64,000 nt of DNA from Hermatobates lingyangjiaoensis (GCA_026182355.1 JAPFBL010000104.1:2225501-2289500); one strand, 5' to 3'. Shown: positions 20,933 through 35,138, numbered from the stretch's first letter. Notes: generated by a model not told the origin, from the letters alone. A program made the numbers and translations.

Positions 20933-22060
20933 GTAAAGGGAGAAGGGTAGATGAGATGAATTGTAAGTTGCGAGGCAGTTTGTCGGCCAAAGTCATTGGC
21001 CAATACAACTCTCTGTGGACCTAATTAGCCGGATGCTGGGCCTCGCCTATCAGCGGCTTTATTGCCAATTACGACTGTTCTAGCTCCAGTCTTCTACTCC
21101 CAATTCGGTCTAGCTTCCCATCAGCGGCCATCTTCGATACACGTTTTGTCAACTCATTCCTCAAATCATCCCCTTTGATACAATATCAATTAATTCCATC
21201 GACTGATGCCCCCAACTCATGTGCCTCATAATATATGTGCCTATATATTAGTTTACATCTAGCACATAAATAATTAACTCCTTGATTATAAAAATTAAAA
21301 TACAAGCAAAAGAGAGTTCATTCACACAAGTATACAATTTTATCAGAGATATATTTTGACAGAAAAACCGGTAACATCAATAAATATCCTTTTTTTTTAT
21401 TCAATTAAACATTGAGTTCATTCCAATTTTAAAGTAATAATACATTAAAAAACAATCATTTCAACTGTCAAAGGAAAACTGTCGAAAAAGATTATCATAA
21501 AATAAAATTGAGTGACTGTAATATTGTGCATAACATGATTCTGATAACATGGCCTAGATCACTGATGACATGATTTAAAAACAGCCTGTAAAAAAGTGTA
21601 TATGTTGGAATCATACTTCAAAAAATTGAAATCATTTCATCATATAAATGATAATTTACACCTACTGCACACTTATTTATTATTATTTATATATTTTACA
21701 TCTAGTTTAGTCCTAGTTATTACTATTCATTACTATTTGGTACATTGACTGCACTTAGGTATTATAATTACAGAAACATGTTTTACGTACGTTTCCTATA
21801 TACATCGTTATTATTATTTCAATATTAACTGCCTCGCAACTACTCACTTACATTGTACAGTAAGCAATCTCGTTGTATATTAATATGGTATAATTGCTGC
21901 ACATTCAATTAATATTACATTATTTCAATCTACCAGAACTTCAATAATGTTTTATTTATTTTAAAGAATATTTTATGTTAATATTACGTGTTTTAATATT
22001 AATTAATATTTAATAAATTAATAATAACTATTGTTATTAGTATATTTATATTATTATCAT
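20933..22060. other. Unidentified, with a GC-richer patch
   Basis: Positions 20950-21180 are clearly GC-richer than the surroundings but show no recognised coding frame. AGTTGCGAGGCAGTT at about 20967-20981 recurs inverted at about 21829-21843, which could be terminal repeats of a small DNA element of about 0.88 kb. No convincing target duplication was seen. Confidence 0.35.
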
Positions 22061-22065
22061 TCTGG

Positions 22066-22120
22066 AAACCCAGCACTATGTACGTAAATGCGTTTCACTT
22101 CCTTACCAAAAAAAAAATTA
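22066..22120 (+). mobile_element. Extreme 3' stub of the R1-like LINE
   Basis: About 55 bp matching only the 3' terminus of the full-length LINE (CAGCACTATGTACGTAAATG, then TTCCTTACC) followed by an A-run. This is a severely 5'-truncated insertion on the plus strand, typical of LINE reverse transcription that stopped early. Confidence 0.75.
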
Positions 22121-23640
22121 CTATAATTATTATTATTATTAAAATGATATGTTACGCTTACTAAACATCTACTTTGTTTACTTATCCGTACATGCATATC
22201 ACCCATAATTATTGTAATTTAGATACATGTTTTATCGTACAATTAGTACATCCTTTTTAATATTATTTCAATACCTTCAATATGCACACATATTAATTAT
22301 TATTAGATATAATATATGCTGCAGTTACTTCACATTCAATTACTATTACTGTTTATATTTATGGGGGATCATTCATGTATTAAACTGTGAATGTAGTAAT
22401 ATAAAAAGCAATAAAATCATATAACATATAGTAATACATCAAAACAAAACAAAAGAATTGTATTCATTTGATGAATTTCAAATAAAGATTTACCTTTGAA
22501 AACATTATGAAAGAACTGAAATATAATATTCGTGTCTGTTCAACTCTCTCTCTCTCTCTCTCTCTAGCTAATATTCTAATATACTATACGATTAAAAAAA
22601 GTACGTGTAAATTATGAGATCCATTGAAGAGATGCATTGAAACAATCATTTCGCATAAAATAGTTAAAACAAAAGGAAGCTAGGTAAGATTGGAGCATGA
22701 AACAGTGACTTGTCCGTAACGGGAAGAGACAGTACAATTCCTTATCTTGGCCCAACGCTAATGGCTGGAAACTGAATTACACTTTGAAACGTTTTGGAAA
22801 AGGTCCAGGAAATTATCCGAACGGCCTTTAGGGATATATTATTGGAGTTAATTCAATTTGGAACGCCATTTGGGGTGTCGTTTGGCTGCTAATGCCACTG
22901 TGCTGCAAAGCACTCTGATTATCCTTGAATTTTCGGTTACCACCTTTTCAGAAGAGTCCTTGTGTTAAATGGTTTCTTGTTGAAAATTGCATGAGTGTCC
23001 AGTTGCTTCAGTACTTTATAATTTTCTTTCGACTGATAGACACTCTTAGTTTTACATAGTTAAATATATTACATTATTTCAATCTACCAGAACTTCAATA
23101 ATGTTTTATTTATTTCATAGAATATTTTACGTTAATATTACGTGGTTTAAAACTTTTGATTATAGTCCTTGATAATATACATATAAACAATAAAAGTTTA
23201 CTGTAATGTTAATACAGTGATCATAAAAGAAACTTTTTTTCTTAGATTTACACAAGGGAAGCAGTTGAATCCATTTTTAGTATTTGTTTCATAAACTTCG
23301 TTAGTGTATTTCTGTTTTTGTGAAGATGTTTGGATTTGTATCCAAAATTTTGTGAACACTCTACCGGATATCACTTTCAAAATAAAATGTTTCATTATAC
23401 TTTATAACAAACAGATGCTCTTTTTTCAATTTATGGTACTTGAAGTATTAACATTTCGAATTCTCTTAGTATGAGTACTACATAAAAAGTTCCTGAATGT
23501 TGGAAATATTTAAGTGTTAAACAACACTAATAGAATAAGCCATTAAGTATCAACGGTCATCACGTCATCATAGAATGTTTACCTTAATTTGTTAAAGTCT
23601 ACAAATATCCAAATTAAACTCTGTTTTTTGATTTCATTGA
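22120..23640. other. AT-rich stretch, no gene recognised
   Basis: It contains a short (CT)n run near 22543-22565. Positions 22690-22960 are GC-richer with no recognised product. A block at about 23065-23145 (CAATCTACCAGAACTTCAAT and following) duplicates 21925-21990, so this is a small local repeat pair. Confidence 0.5.
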
Positions 23641-23659
23641 TTTTTAATCAACCCCTTCA

Positions 23660-24025
23660 AGATGAAGAAGCGCACAGATTTCAGTAACAAAGAAAGAACT
23701 AAAATTTTATAGAGCTATGGAGGTAATGTGAGGTTGCTGCAAAACTGCAAATATCCCAGCCACTTCTATGCAAAATTTTAAAAAGCCGCCCAAGTTTCGA
23801 GATGGGCATCAAAGGTATCCAAAATTTGTTGTACAAAAGAAGAGACTGAAATTGAATTTACTTTGAAAAAATGTTGTTTACAAATGTCCGAGGAAGATCA
23901 ACTGGTTGTGTACATTCCAACAAATAAGGAATTGCAGTTGAAAATAGATTTTCTGAAATTTTAGTATGAGTACGAGTCTTTTATAAATGATCTGCTATGA
24001 GATGGCGTGAAACAGACAAACCTGG
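23660..24025 (+). pseudogene. Single-frame remnant of an unidentified coding sequence
   Basis: Reading from the ATG at 23661, one frame stays sensible for about 110 codons while crossing four stops (TAG, TAA, TAG, TGA). It begins MKKRTDFSNKERTKIL and contains RWASKVSKI and MSEEDQLVVYIP. The start has the look of a transposase N-terminal helix-turn-helix (pogo/CENP-B type), but the match is weak and no catalytic domain is visible. Confidence 0.3.
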
Positions 24026-25065
24026 ACGATTTCCTAAATAAATTACTTATTGTGATGCTTATATTTTGAATAGTATTACTATAATTTGTAGTTGTAATAT
24101 TTATTACATATTTCATTTTTGTTACTACATCTTCAGCTTTAGTTACCCTCATGACGGTATAATGGCAATTTCCATTTCTTGGGTTAATGTTATCAATCTA
24201 CTGTTATCACTTTTGGTGTTTACAAAAGAGTTTAGATTAAGCGGCGTCCACTGTACTAACTTGATTGTCAACGAGTTTGGTGTTACATTCACTTATAGTA
24301 AAGTTGAGTGTAGGTCACCTCAGATTTCTGTAATATCTCTCATATTTCTGTAATCTGATGTTATTCAAATTACAAAATGCAGATGTGAAAAATTTATTAT
24401 AACCAAAGTCTCGTTAACTTAACATTTTTTTTCTAATATGGTGTTCTTCAAGTTAAATATTGCAAATCTGAGAAAGTTATTAGAACTATTTATATCGAAT
24501 ATCTTAGATACATTATAAGGAATGGTGTAGGAGTGTTTGAAAGTGAGGCTAGCATTAGAGGACAAGGATTGTTGGTGCGATCTGCAATGGGCGAGTAATG
24601 GCTCTGACGAAGCCACTGTGGCATGGCCCAACAAATGCGAAATCAATTCCCTTCGCCCTACGATAAATCACATTCCACCCAATCACTTGCTAACACTATC
24701 TATTCCCCTTCGGCATGGTAAACACTTGCCTGACACCGTCCCATTGCCTAGTTGATAAACAGATCGCTCTTGTCCAATCCACCGTGCAATATCTACTTGG
24801 CGAGACGTCCCAAGCCCCACTCCTAACATTCAACGCCTCTGTCGAAGAACATACTGCCCTCAATACATCCTCTGCGCCAATACACATTCGATTCAAGACG
24901 ACTTCCTGGTCACCTCCGACTGTCCCAATGAACCCATTTTTCAGGCCTAAAACTATTTCATTCTCTCATCTTCTGCTGAGTTCCAGTTATTGGAAAGTCT
25001 ACACTAAACTCAAATAAGACATTGATTTTACTCTAATTAAAAATATGCATTAATAAAAACGGGGT
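24025..25065. other. Unidentified, GC-richer patch at 24540-24980
   Basis: The patch has open frames on both strands (for example 24715-25017 plus, 24696-24896 minus). None shows a recognisable domain. It may be an old repeat. Confidence 0.4.
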
Positions 25066-25074
25066 TACTAAACA

Positions 25075-25200
25075 TTGCGTCTACAAAGTGCTTTGTCTCC
25101 CTTCTCTTTTTTCCTGAAGACGGATTGCCCGAAAATTTGAGTTTGTAACTGTGTTTCTTTACTTTGTGTGCTACCTATCCTCAATTTTGAACGGTTATAT
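25075..25200 (+). mobile_element. PLE-like 3' end, family I (single copy)
   Basis: A pyrimidine-rich lead is followed by CTGAAGA at 25114-25120, then a weak hairpin, GAAAATTTGAG and a tail ending in a TATATA tract. The layout is the same as other PLE 3' ends, but the sequence differs from families A-H. Confidence 0.4.
25110..25142 (+). ncRNA. hammerhead-like motif, family I
   Basis: CTGAAGA, one C, a 2-bp hairpin (GG/CC), GAA, minimal stem III AATT, base T, and stem I of about 3 bp (TTC with GAG, one wobble). Stem II is too short to be convincing on its own. Confidence 0.3.
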
Positions 25201-25249
25201 ACATATATATATAAGAAAATTCCACAGGAAACAAGTGATCTACATATAA

Positions 25250-25427
25250 ACACATAAGTATATATATATAAAAAGATTTCACATAAACACGTGAAATAAC
25301 AATCAGTGATCAATGATTGATCAATGATCAAAAACCCAACTGGTTGGGTTTTTGACTCTGACAAAGACCGCTTGTGACGTTTGAAAGATCTTAGTATTGT
25401 TTTCCCATTTCTTATTGTGGTTTGATC

Positions 25428-25430
<3 letters not shown>
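25250..25430. mobile_element. Family D PLE-like inverted pair
   Basis: The left piece (about 25270-25320, minus) is the family tail (TTTCACATAAACACGTG, then CAATGATC). The right piece (about 25345-25430, plus) holds the ribozyme region and tail. The core here is CTGACAA instead of CTGACGA, so the motif is damaged. Bounded on the right by (TA)n. Confidence 0.55.

Positions 25431-25481
<51 letters not shown>
25431..25481. repeat. (TA)n microsatellite
   Basis: A TA array between the family D pair and a family G palindrome. Confidence 0.95.
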
Positions 25482-25485
<4 letters not shown>

Positions 25486-25800
25486 AAAAAACAGTCCTAG
25501 GAAGAAAAATAAATAACTGAAAAAAACTGTACATGAAGAACTAAAACAGTTACTAGGATGAATATTTTGAAACGAAGTTTGTCATCTAACGGAAGGCACT
25601 AAAAGGGAACAAGAAGAGGTACGTTCGTTCAAGAGAGTTCCGACTGCCTTTGAACTGAAACTACTACCTTGAACTCTCATTCACTTTTCACTGTCCGGCT
25701 TGAACGAACATATCTCTTCTTCTTCCCTTCTCTTCATGATATAATCTTGAAGATGGAAACCGACCGAACACGATCAAAGTACGCTTATACGTATATACAA
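25482..25800. mobile_element. Family G PLE-like palindrome, decayed
   Basis: The left arm (minus) contains ATATTTTGAAACGAAGTTTG then TCATC. The right arm (plus) contains the CTTCTTCTTCCCTTCTC block and a damaged core (CATGATATAATC). GTACGTTCGTT on the left matches the inverted AACGAACATATC on the right. No coding sequence. Confidence 0.5.
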
Positions 25801-28800
25801 TTAAGAATAATTGACAATGTCTTTATTTAACTTGCTTTAACCCCTAGGGCACTAAAATAGTTATGCATGTCTTTATATTTGCTATTTGGCGTGTTGTTTT
25901 TCCATTTATACACGTTTTAACATCTTGAATTTTTTAACAGTTTTTTCTTGTTATCTTCTTTTATTCAACGGAATAGATATTCTGTTTCATTAATATTTAT
26001 ACATTTAATTTATTAAACATATTTTCTTCTAATTATTAACAATTCACCTACTTTTTAATTCAATGAGTCTCTCATTAGATACATGTAGGTGACCTTTATA
26101 ATTATTTATTACGTTTTCATAATTTATAAATATTGATTTAAGTTTGTTGCATAAATTAACAGTAAATTTCCCGTAAGCCTAAGTTATCCGTAAAGCTCAG
26201 CTTAAGGTTAAATGTGTGGTTAGGATTATCTGGACGCTAATAACTTTAGGCTTTGAATAAAGAGTAGGTAGATGTTTCTTAGTTAGTTGCTTGTCGTTAA
26301 GACTCTCTCAGCTATTACCAGCCAAATAAAGTAGTCTGTAATCACTCTCTAACCGTCCCCAGTGGCCCATGGCATTCTTAGTGTTATGTCTGCTCCTTTT
26401 ATGGAGTATCACAATTGGACCAATTATACTGCTGCATGATTCCATAAAGCTGTAGTCTGATTACATCGGAAGGGAAACAGATTTAAAATTTTATTGTAAT
26501 TACCATAATTTGAATTAGATTTAAAGTGCTCCAAAAAAATGTTAATATTCATATACAAACAGTTGAAATACATGAAAAATATTCCTTATATCACAAAAAT
26601 TACAAAATGCCTTATATAAAAGTATTAATTAAAAAGTTGACATTTCATAAGTAAATATTTTAAAAGTAATACCAAATGAAGTAAATCATAATGTATTCCA
26701 CTATATGCTTTATTTAGTGTTTTACATGTGCTCAGTATAATTAACATACAAAAACTAACAGAAAACATACCAGAAATGTGAGTTCTGGTAATCAGAAAGG
26801 CAGTGTGCAATTTCTGTCTTTCAGACGGATCTTTTGTGCAGCGTATGATAATCTGTGATGCTGATCCATGTGTAATGTCTTTACAAGAATATATGACCTT
26901 AAATGAAGTTTAGCTTTAATGATTCATTTATTAAATGTGAAATATTGAAAAGCGTTTTGCAATTCTGGTATGATCTAAATGTTGCTCTCTCAGGAGGATG
27001 TGAAGTTGTCGGTCCCGATCATCCATGCTGCCAAGTAATCATTCATAATTCTTTCAACAATAATCTTGAGTAAGATAAAATTTAATACTTTTGCTATAGA
27101 ATCAATGGGAGAGTATATAACTGCAATAGGTACAAAATAACAAGTGATGCAGTCTCAGATCCAGTGCGGGAATTGTATATAATCAAACGAACGAGTTTGC
27201 GTATTTTACTGCTTCAGCTCACTTGGAATGAAAAACTATTGGATGCAATGAGTTAAGAATGAAATGGATTTGACGCCCTTGATGTATAAAATTACATGCC
27301 TTCCATCAAACAATCTGCGACAGGCTTCTGAATAGGTAAGGACACTGCGACAGCCTTACAAGGGATATAGAAAACATATATCCATCTTTATAGTTAGTAC
27401 TTTGGAAAGTCATCATGCTCTCAACCGTATCGTTATGAATGACGAATGAAACAGTCAAGATCTAAACCATTTGATGGATGTCACAAATAAATAACACCAC
27501 ATGCATTGTTCTCCACCGCGTCGTTCGATTATTAGGGTCACAGTATCGTGAATAATGACTCATATATCTCGCCAACTTGCATGTATATGAGACACTCAGT
27601 TGATTGTGTTCTCTTTCAGATGTCTCTCTAATATTTTAGTTAAATTGTTTTTCTGTTCATAGAAATTCGTATGTATTGTTCTTAATACTATTTATTCTCG
27701 AAACAACACCAATTTCCAGTTCCATTGGAGTCATTATTTATTCGTATAATTAATTGTATTTTGTATCAATAACATTGATACAACTTGGCTAAATTTATTT
27801 AAATCAAATGTTTTAATTAATAAATTTTACAGATTTATCGACGGGGTATATATCGCCTTCTTAATTGCTATTTTGCACCACCTGCTCACACCTCGCTCAT
27901 CTCCAAATGATTTTTCTACTTACTAACCTGCATAAAGCTCTTCGTTTGATGTTGCATCTTCGAAATTATATTTGTCTCCAAGATTTTTGACTTTATAATT
28001 ATATCAGAGTTAGCTCACGGAATTCAAACAGTATAGTCTAGGATAGAGTAGTAAAAGTAAGGAGAATAGCATAATCTGGTAGTACTATTACTGACAGATA
28101 TACTGTTATATGTGTGTTTTATACTTATTTCAGAATAGTGTCTATTTAAAATAGATAATGAATAGTGTTTCAGACCTTAAAAATCTTGTAAAGTTTTGTA
28201 TTTCAACTCCTTTTCCATCTCAAAGGTACAAACTTTGACCTTTCACGTGAAGATTAAATAATGAATTATAAAACAGTAAGAAAAATAACCTATTCACTTC
28301 TCTCTATTGTTAACAATGTGAAAAAAAACAAGCGATGATTGTTTCAGAGAAGGTGAAAACCATTGTTATGAAACCAAATCACCGCCAGCACTATAATAGT
28401 ATTTACATTATATTATTGACCCACATTTAGAATGTCTACTTGGATATATAAATATCCAAGATATGGTAATTATTTATTTTCCATTCCACAATTCTATCAG
28501 AACATTTTTTCTTACATTAACTACAGTTAATTTAAAGTTAATAGTGACCATAAACAAATCCATCTCGAGATTTTGACGGATTTACATGTTTTGAAGTCCC
28601 GCAGTTCTTTTTTGATGTTTTTGATTATTTCTGCGTATTGTTGGGTGGGTGTGTAATACGAAGTTTTGTAGAAATGTTGCTGCAAATTTTACTGCTTCAA
28701 AATCATAGTTTATTCAAAAATGTGCTCTATTCTTTGGTGATAATATTGCATGATGGAAAATAGCTATTTATTTGGCAAAATTTCATTTTATATCTTTTTT

Positions 28801-29840
28801 CCTTCTAAACTGCTGACACTAGGGTCTTAAAATTTCTGATTTTTATAGAATTACGAGAAGAAATAATGAAAAAAGAACTAAGCTTTCTAAAGCAACGCAA
28901 AGGTACTTTTTCCTACTGAATAATAAAAATGTTAACTTACTATTGATTTTAAAATACTGTGTTCAGAATGTAAGTTATCAATTCAAATGAAATTATAACC
29001 AAAACTAGTACCTTATGTGGTAATGAGGCAAAGGTTTTTTTCTCAAAGATACGTTTACAAAAAGAGGCGTTAAGATACATTTTAAAATTTCAGATAATGT
29101 TTTCTTAATGCTAAATAGCTATAACTTACAATAATGAAATGGTGTCAAAAAAAAAAAAAATTTAAGTTAGTAATCTACAAAATAATTTCCATGAATTCTT
29201 ATTCACAGAAATGAAATTTTCAAGTTTTATATACTTACAAAAACTTAAAATTCTTTCTTCAATAATGGATAACCTGTCATAGTTATCAATTTTCCATTGA
29301 ATTGGAAAGATTTTAGGAAATCAGAGTAAAAAGCGTTTTAATTAGATATCATTGTCTTTTAAAGTTTAAAAAAATAATTTTGAGATTTTTAATGGGTTGA
29401 TATGATAATTAGAATGAATAAATTATTAAATGTAAAAAATCTACAACAATCAAACATGCATTTTGTTTTTCAGGGTATAGTTATTTAACTAAGTGTTGTA
29501 ATCCAACTACTTATTGAATCTTTGGATAAAACTTAAACTAAAAACACTATTCACTTTTGGTGATATTGAATTGTGGGAAAGGTAGTATTTCGTTATTTAT
29601 TACACAAGAAATATTAATTTTAAGTTATCTCTTTGTTAATTGCATAAACCTGATATTTTCTATTGTGTGTTGTCTTATTATGAATATTCATGAGGTTAAT
29701 ACTTCATGATTTCAAGAAAAATACTGCAGTTTGGTATACAGATTGATTAAGAGTTAATAATAAAACCAATAATATAAGTTAACTCGCTGAGGATATTTGA
29801 AAGAAGGAAATTCAGGGTACTGGGGCAGAGAACTGGCTAG
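25800..29840. other. AT-rich stretch, no gene recognised
   Basis: About 4 kb without a supported coding frame or recognised repeat. Short frames such as 26625-26810 minus show no domain. Confidence 0.6.
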
Positions 29841-30200
29841 GAAAGGTTGAAAGAAACTTTCTCCATCTTAGAGCTTTTTTTTTCATAGCAAACTCTAGCT
29901 TTTTCCTGGATTCAATTGATTAATGGATAAAGAAAGGAACAAATAATAGGTGGCTAGAACAAACGGGCCTAATTTAGTCTAAAAAGCTCCTTCCTATAGA
30001 ACTTAAATTTTAAAGAAAATAATGAATCTTCATAAGAAGGATTTAAATAAATATGTAAGATACCTAAATGGACATTGTCTTCTTGTGTACTACTTATTCA
30101 AGCTAGAATTGACATCACACGAAGAACACATACTATGTATGGATAATCTAGAAATATCTTAACTCAATCTTAGTGAAAACCAGTTGGTCACTTCAAGTTG
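29840..30200 (+). pseudogene. Decayed LINE ORF2 3' end
   Basis: The stretch TAGCTTTTTCCTGG, then CAATTGATTAATGGATA, then AGGTGGCTAGAAC and CGGGCCTAATTTA parallels 37630-37790 read on the minus strand. Further on, a broken frame reads GHCLLVYYLFKLELTSHEEH, similar to the region that follows RNase H in I/Jockey-type LINEs. Many stops and frameshifts are present. Confidence 0.4.
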
Positions 30201-33200
30201 CCAATGGTTTATGACAAATATTCCTAAAATAAATACTTCTGAGAGATAGTTGCCTAAGAATAATTATGAAGTACATGCAAAATAATAATATCTAAAGTTG
30301 ACATTATCAAAGACAATACGAATCACAATACTCAAGATATAGATCCAATAAAACAAATGAAATCATTGGTCACATTAGTTACCAATGTGCTTGCTGATAC
30401 TTTACAGAGGTTCGATATTATCTTTACATTGCAAAATCACTAAAATAAGACAAGAACTCAATTCATGCATTTCCAAATTCATGCAGATTTCCCATTATGT
30501 TCTGCTTCAGATTTATATAGTACATTTATTTCTAAATTTTGTGAATAGCTTTATATGTTTTGATTTAACCATTCTACATATGATTTATTATAACTCTTAA
30601 TCAATATCTGATCATTAAATATAATACAATTTTTAAATCACAGATTGAGCATTTAATAAAATTCCTAATAGAAGCTAAAACGAATAGGTATATACATTAG
30701 ACTTGATAGAGTTGTTCAACCAGTTTCTAACGTTGTCAATCATGAAAAAAAGTTGTTCAATGTCACTGCATCACGGATTTATATAATTTTAAATAAAAAT
30801 AAAATGGATTTTGAAATAACATGCATCAATAACACAATAAATCTGTTTAGTTTTATTGAAGATGTTTGGTGGAACCAACCTTATTCGAGTAGACAAGGTA
30901 AGGCGATTTCATTTATCAATGTTACTTCAACCCAGCACTGTGATACGGAAATGATTGCTTACATTGCCATTTAAAATAAATAAAATTGATAACATTTCCA
31001 ACATTCGATTGTTATTTCAGAAGATCAACTGAAATAGTGACGGTGTTGACAAAAACTAAGAAAAAACATATTCTCCAAGCATAATGTTATTAAAATCAAT
31101 TGTTATTATTCAATTGTACGAGCTAAAGGTCTGTTACATTGTTGACCTGTATGACATGCGGCTTGTAAAATTCTTATATCATTTTCAAGCAATTTTGAAG
31201 TCACCTGAAGTATAAAAAAGGTGATATCGGTTTAATTATGATTTGATATCGTTTTTAATGTGATATCCCTCTACATTACATAAGGAAAAGCTGGTCATTT
31301 CTTATCAGTTCATGTGATTCAAACCCTTGTGAATATTGTGTCAATTGAGTTTTGATTCATTTAAGTCGATGATTTTGAAGTTTACTTTGATATTTTACTA
31401 ACTTGAAGCATACTTCTTAGAGCTACACGATTTTTTCATTTATGCCTTCTTTAGAAATTGTTACTGATGCTTCCCACTGATAGGGGAACAATGACTTAAA
31501 TTATCTCTAGCAATAATAATAGAGATGTTAAGCCTCAGGTTAGGAAATACCATTGAACAGAGAAATAACATAATATCAAATCTTATCAAGAATAACTCGA
31601 GGCATTTAATGTGGCATCATCTTATAAGCACCATAGAAAATAAATACCGTTTTATCTACTTTCCCAGCAGTGACTAGGGAATCAAAGAACAGAAAAATAA
31701 CGTTTTCGAGATAGATTCACATGTGTTTTTTGTGAAATTGAACCATGAATAACAATTTATGTTATGATATTGGTTTAAATTCGACATATGTAGACGATCA
31801 GTTTTTGTTTCGATTTGGATTGAAATCCAAACACGTAATACAAAATAACAATATTGAAAGAGACATGGTTATTTTTTTATTAAGGGCAATTTTTGTTTTG
31901 AAATAGCGTCAGAGAGGTGAAAGGATATAGCCAGTGTGTTTTGAGAGGGACATCGATAAACTCGAATGGGAGATGAGTTAATGTATCAGGGAGGCAGAAA
32001 TGGAAACCAGCAGGACTGCGGATATGTGTGTCACAACGACACACCCTTATTATGCTCCCCCCGCCACCAAATATAGACCGTTATGCCAATTGAAACTTAG
32101 CCCTTTCGGCTGTTTGTACTCGCGGCTCAGCTAAATTCTAATCTTTCTTCCATTTTCTATCCCATGTAATTTAATCTCGTGCAAACATTCAAACTACGCA
32201 CATAATGATGTAGCATTCACTTTAAATTGATATCATTGTTAATCAATTTTACTGTGGCTTCCGTTATCAACTTTACCACAACAATCCAAACTAATATTAG
32301 AAGATCAAGATAAAATTATTTTATGAGAAACTTGAATTATTTATTTTATATTTTCCAAACATATAAATCATTAAGAAGTAGAATTCTGTGTAGTGCTTTT
32401 CTATCGCTTGATATAAGCGATATTTGTATTCTATTAATTTTTGTTTTTGTTTGCAAAGGAACTGACAAAGTAAGCCCTTCGATGCTGATTCCTCCAGGAA
32501 AAGATCAATTCACTTCTTCTTACCATTGCCTGTGAGCTTACGCCTTGCCATGTGATAGAATAACAATATCGCTTTCCTTGGCTATAGATACACGGGTTTG
32601 ATTCCCTTAAACTTTAGTTCTTTATATCGTGCAGAAAAAAAATGGTTCGGCAAGAAGGTTCAGTTAGTTGTCTAGTTACCTTTGACCACTTAATATCATA
32701 CTATGCAAAAGGCGAGTGAAGTCCACAAGTACACGCTTCCGAAGCTACATAAAAACCAGATATAGTCTGAAGACGAACACCAAGTGTTCAAATTCTTTTT
32801 AAACTTACTTCATGGGGAATAATTTCTTCCACTTTTCCAATATGATTTCATTTGTTAGTACTGGGAAATCTTATCCCAGTGTCTCAGAAGAAATGGATTT
32901 TTACTGGCAATTTTAAAATTTTAATCTTTGTGTTTGCTGTAATCTATACCCTAAAAAAAAAATCAAATGGGTAATGTACCAATGTATAAATTGTAGTTTA
33001 TGTTGTTAATACCTATTTTTTATTTTGAAATGATGTTTATTTGTGTTCTTTTGACAAAGAAATTTTCCTTTCCATACCGGTATAAACCTGGTGAAAACGT
33101 TGGAAGTCAGATGGTAGAGGCTTATAATAATATCATCAATATATGTGATACTAACAATGATATTATAGAGTAGGTAATGTTATTAGTATTAAATAATTAT

Positions 33201-34960
33201 ACTTTTAATGATTAATGATCTGTCCATTAATCATCTTGTTCCACCTTGCATGTTATTTGATCTTGAAGGGGCTCCTTCTTGCTCAGCAGGTAGTCCCCAA
33301 AAAGGAAACTCTCCCACTCTGTGATACTCTCCTACTCCAGAGAATAGCATTGTGTTCCAACCTTCGCTATGCTACCACAACAATCATTATTGTAAGTGCA
33401 AATGAGGAGAACAAATGAATAAAGGTGTCATCATGTCCATGCATTCATCCTATATTTTTAGTGCATTAATGTATGACCCAGGATCGATGACCTTGATGGA
33501 ACGACCTATTAGTCGCTTATTCCTCTGCGTTAGCCAGATTGAAAAAGCCCGGGAACAACCTCTTGTTCATCACCACGATGTAATCTTTAGGGATAAAACC
33601 CTGTCGTTGCAGGACCAGCTGACACAAGTGAGAGAATTCCACATTGGAATTACCGCTTGGAATTATCGAATAAGTGAATTGTCATATATGTTTCTCACAT
33701 TATTCTTCAACAAATAATATATATTGATGTGCCACTGCAGAGAACTCACAATAAAAACATTGAAGCATAATGGATTTGTCTTTATTTCCTTTATTGTAAA
33801 GTCACTTGTGCTTATGTGACATCGCTGCAACTATAGACACCATGGTGTGGTGAGATAATGAAATTGTGGTGATGTCTTTCTTTCTGTGTATAAGAGTCCG
33901 AATTTACTTAAGCCTCTTTCATGTTGAACATATTTAAATACGGATTAGGGCAGATTATAATTTATGTAGCATGCAGATATGTTCACTGACATATTTAATT
34001 AAGAACACTCAAGATGAAGGAGCTTTACATAGAAGTTACTATTATTTTGATGAGGCAATGGTTCTGCCAGACAAGATGTAAGTGTGCAACTTTAATGGGC
34101 CGAAGGGATTGGGGAAAGGGGAATGTCTTTGAAGTGTGCCCACCATAAAGAAGTTGAGAGGTTCTAATGAGGCAGTTTCAAGACCACACCCTCTCGACCC
34201 CCTGGCGGCACAAAACGCACTCCTAATCCCACCCCTCTCCTGTGTCTTTCACCTTGACTCAGCTCCTTGTGCAGGCCCCAAAGCACGAGTGGTAACTCAC
34301 TTCTTTTCAAAAACCAACCAACCTCATTTAAAAATAGCTAAGTATCACTAAGAAATCTCACCTTACCGCCATTTTATCATACCACATTGTCAAATAGGTC
34401 GTTATTCTCACACTGAGTTAGATACTACTAAACCAAAAAAAATACCTTTTAAAGGTCTATTACTAAATTTCTGTTTTTTCCAATAGATTAACTAATTTTG
34501 GTTAGTAGCTGTTAATGTCTCTGACTATGTAGTTTATTCGTAGGGATATAACACACTTGTTTCCATACAAAAGGGTTTTATGAGAGAATAAAGTATCCAA
34601 AATTTTAGAGTTTCCTTAGATTGCACCTACTTATCTGATAGGTGGGAACTGAGGACCAAAAGACTTGCAGTTGACCTGGCATCTTTTTACCTTTTACTTT
34701 TATAGATAAAAGAAGAAGCCTAAGTATTTTAATGGTATTGTTATGTCATATAGTGCATTGTGTATGACAACCTGGTCTTTAATCTGTATATTAAAGTAAT
34801 TTATTTGGTAATTGGTAGCAACCAGAAAAATGTTTGCTTTACTATAATTTAAAGTGAGTAAAAATGAAAAAGTTTGATCTAGGGCTTTGACTAACTTAAA
34901 CGTTTTGAGCCACTGAGTTCATTTTGAATTTTTTTTTATCATGATGATGTTATGTATTTG
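30200..34960. other. No gene recognised; several GC-richer islands
   Basis: Islands at about 31900-32130, 33230-33680 and 34080-34340 are GC-richer and carry short frames (for example 33415-33717 plus, 100 residues) without recognised domains. They could be old repeats or untraceable exons. The remainder is AT-rich. Confidence 0.45.
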
Positions 34961-34961
34961 T

Positions 34962-35020
34962 CTGTGTCTGTGTGTGAGTGTGTGTGTGTGAGTGTGTGTG
35001 TGTGAGTGTGTGTGTGTGAG

Positions 35021-35116
<96 letters not shown>

Positions 35117-35138
35117 TGTCTGAGAGAGAGAGAGAGAG
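34962..35138. repeat. (TG)n microsatellite with (GA)n end
   Basis: A long TG array with GAG interruptions at its left end, followed by a short GA run at 35121-35138. His-Thr frames on the minus strand are by-products. Confidence 0.97.

Noticed and set aside
33415..33717. A 100-residue plus-strand frame as a host gene
   Set aside because: GC-richer and non-repetitive, but no family recognised and no splice or promoter context; kept only as an unidentified island.
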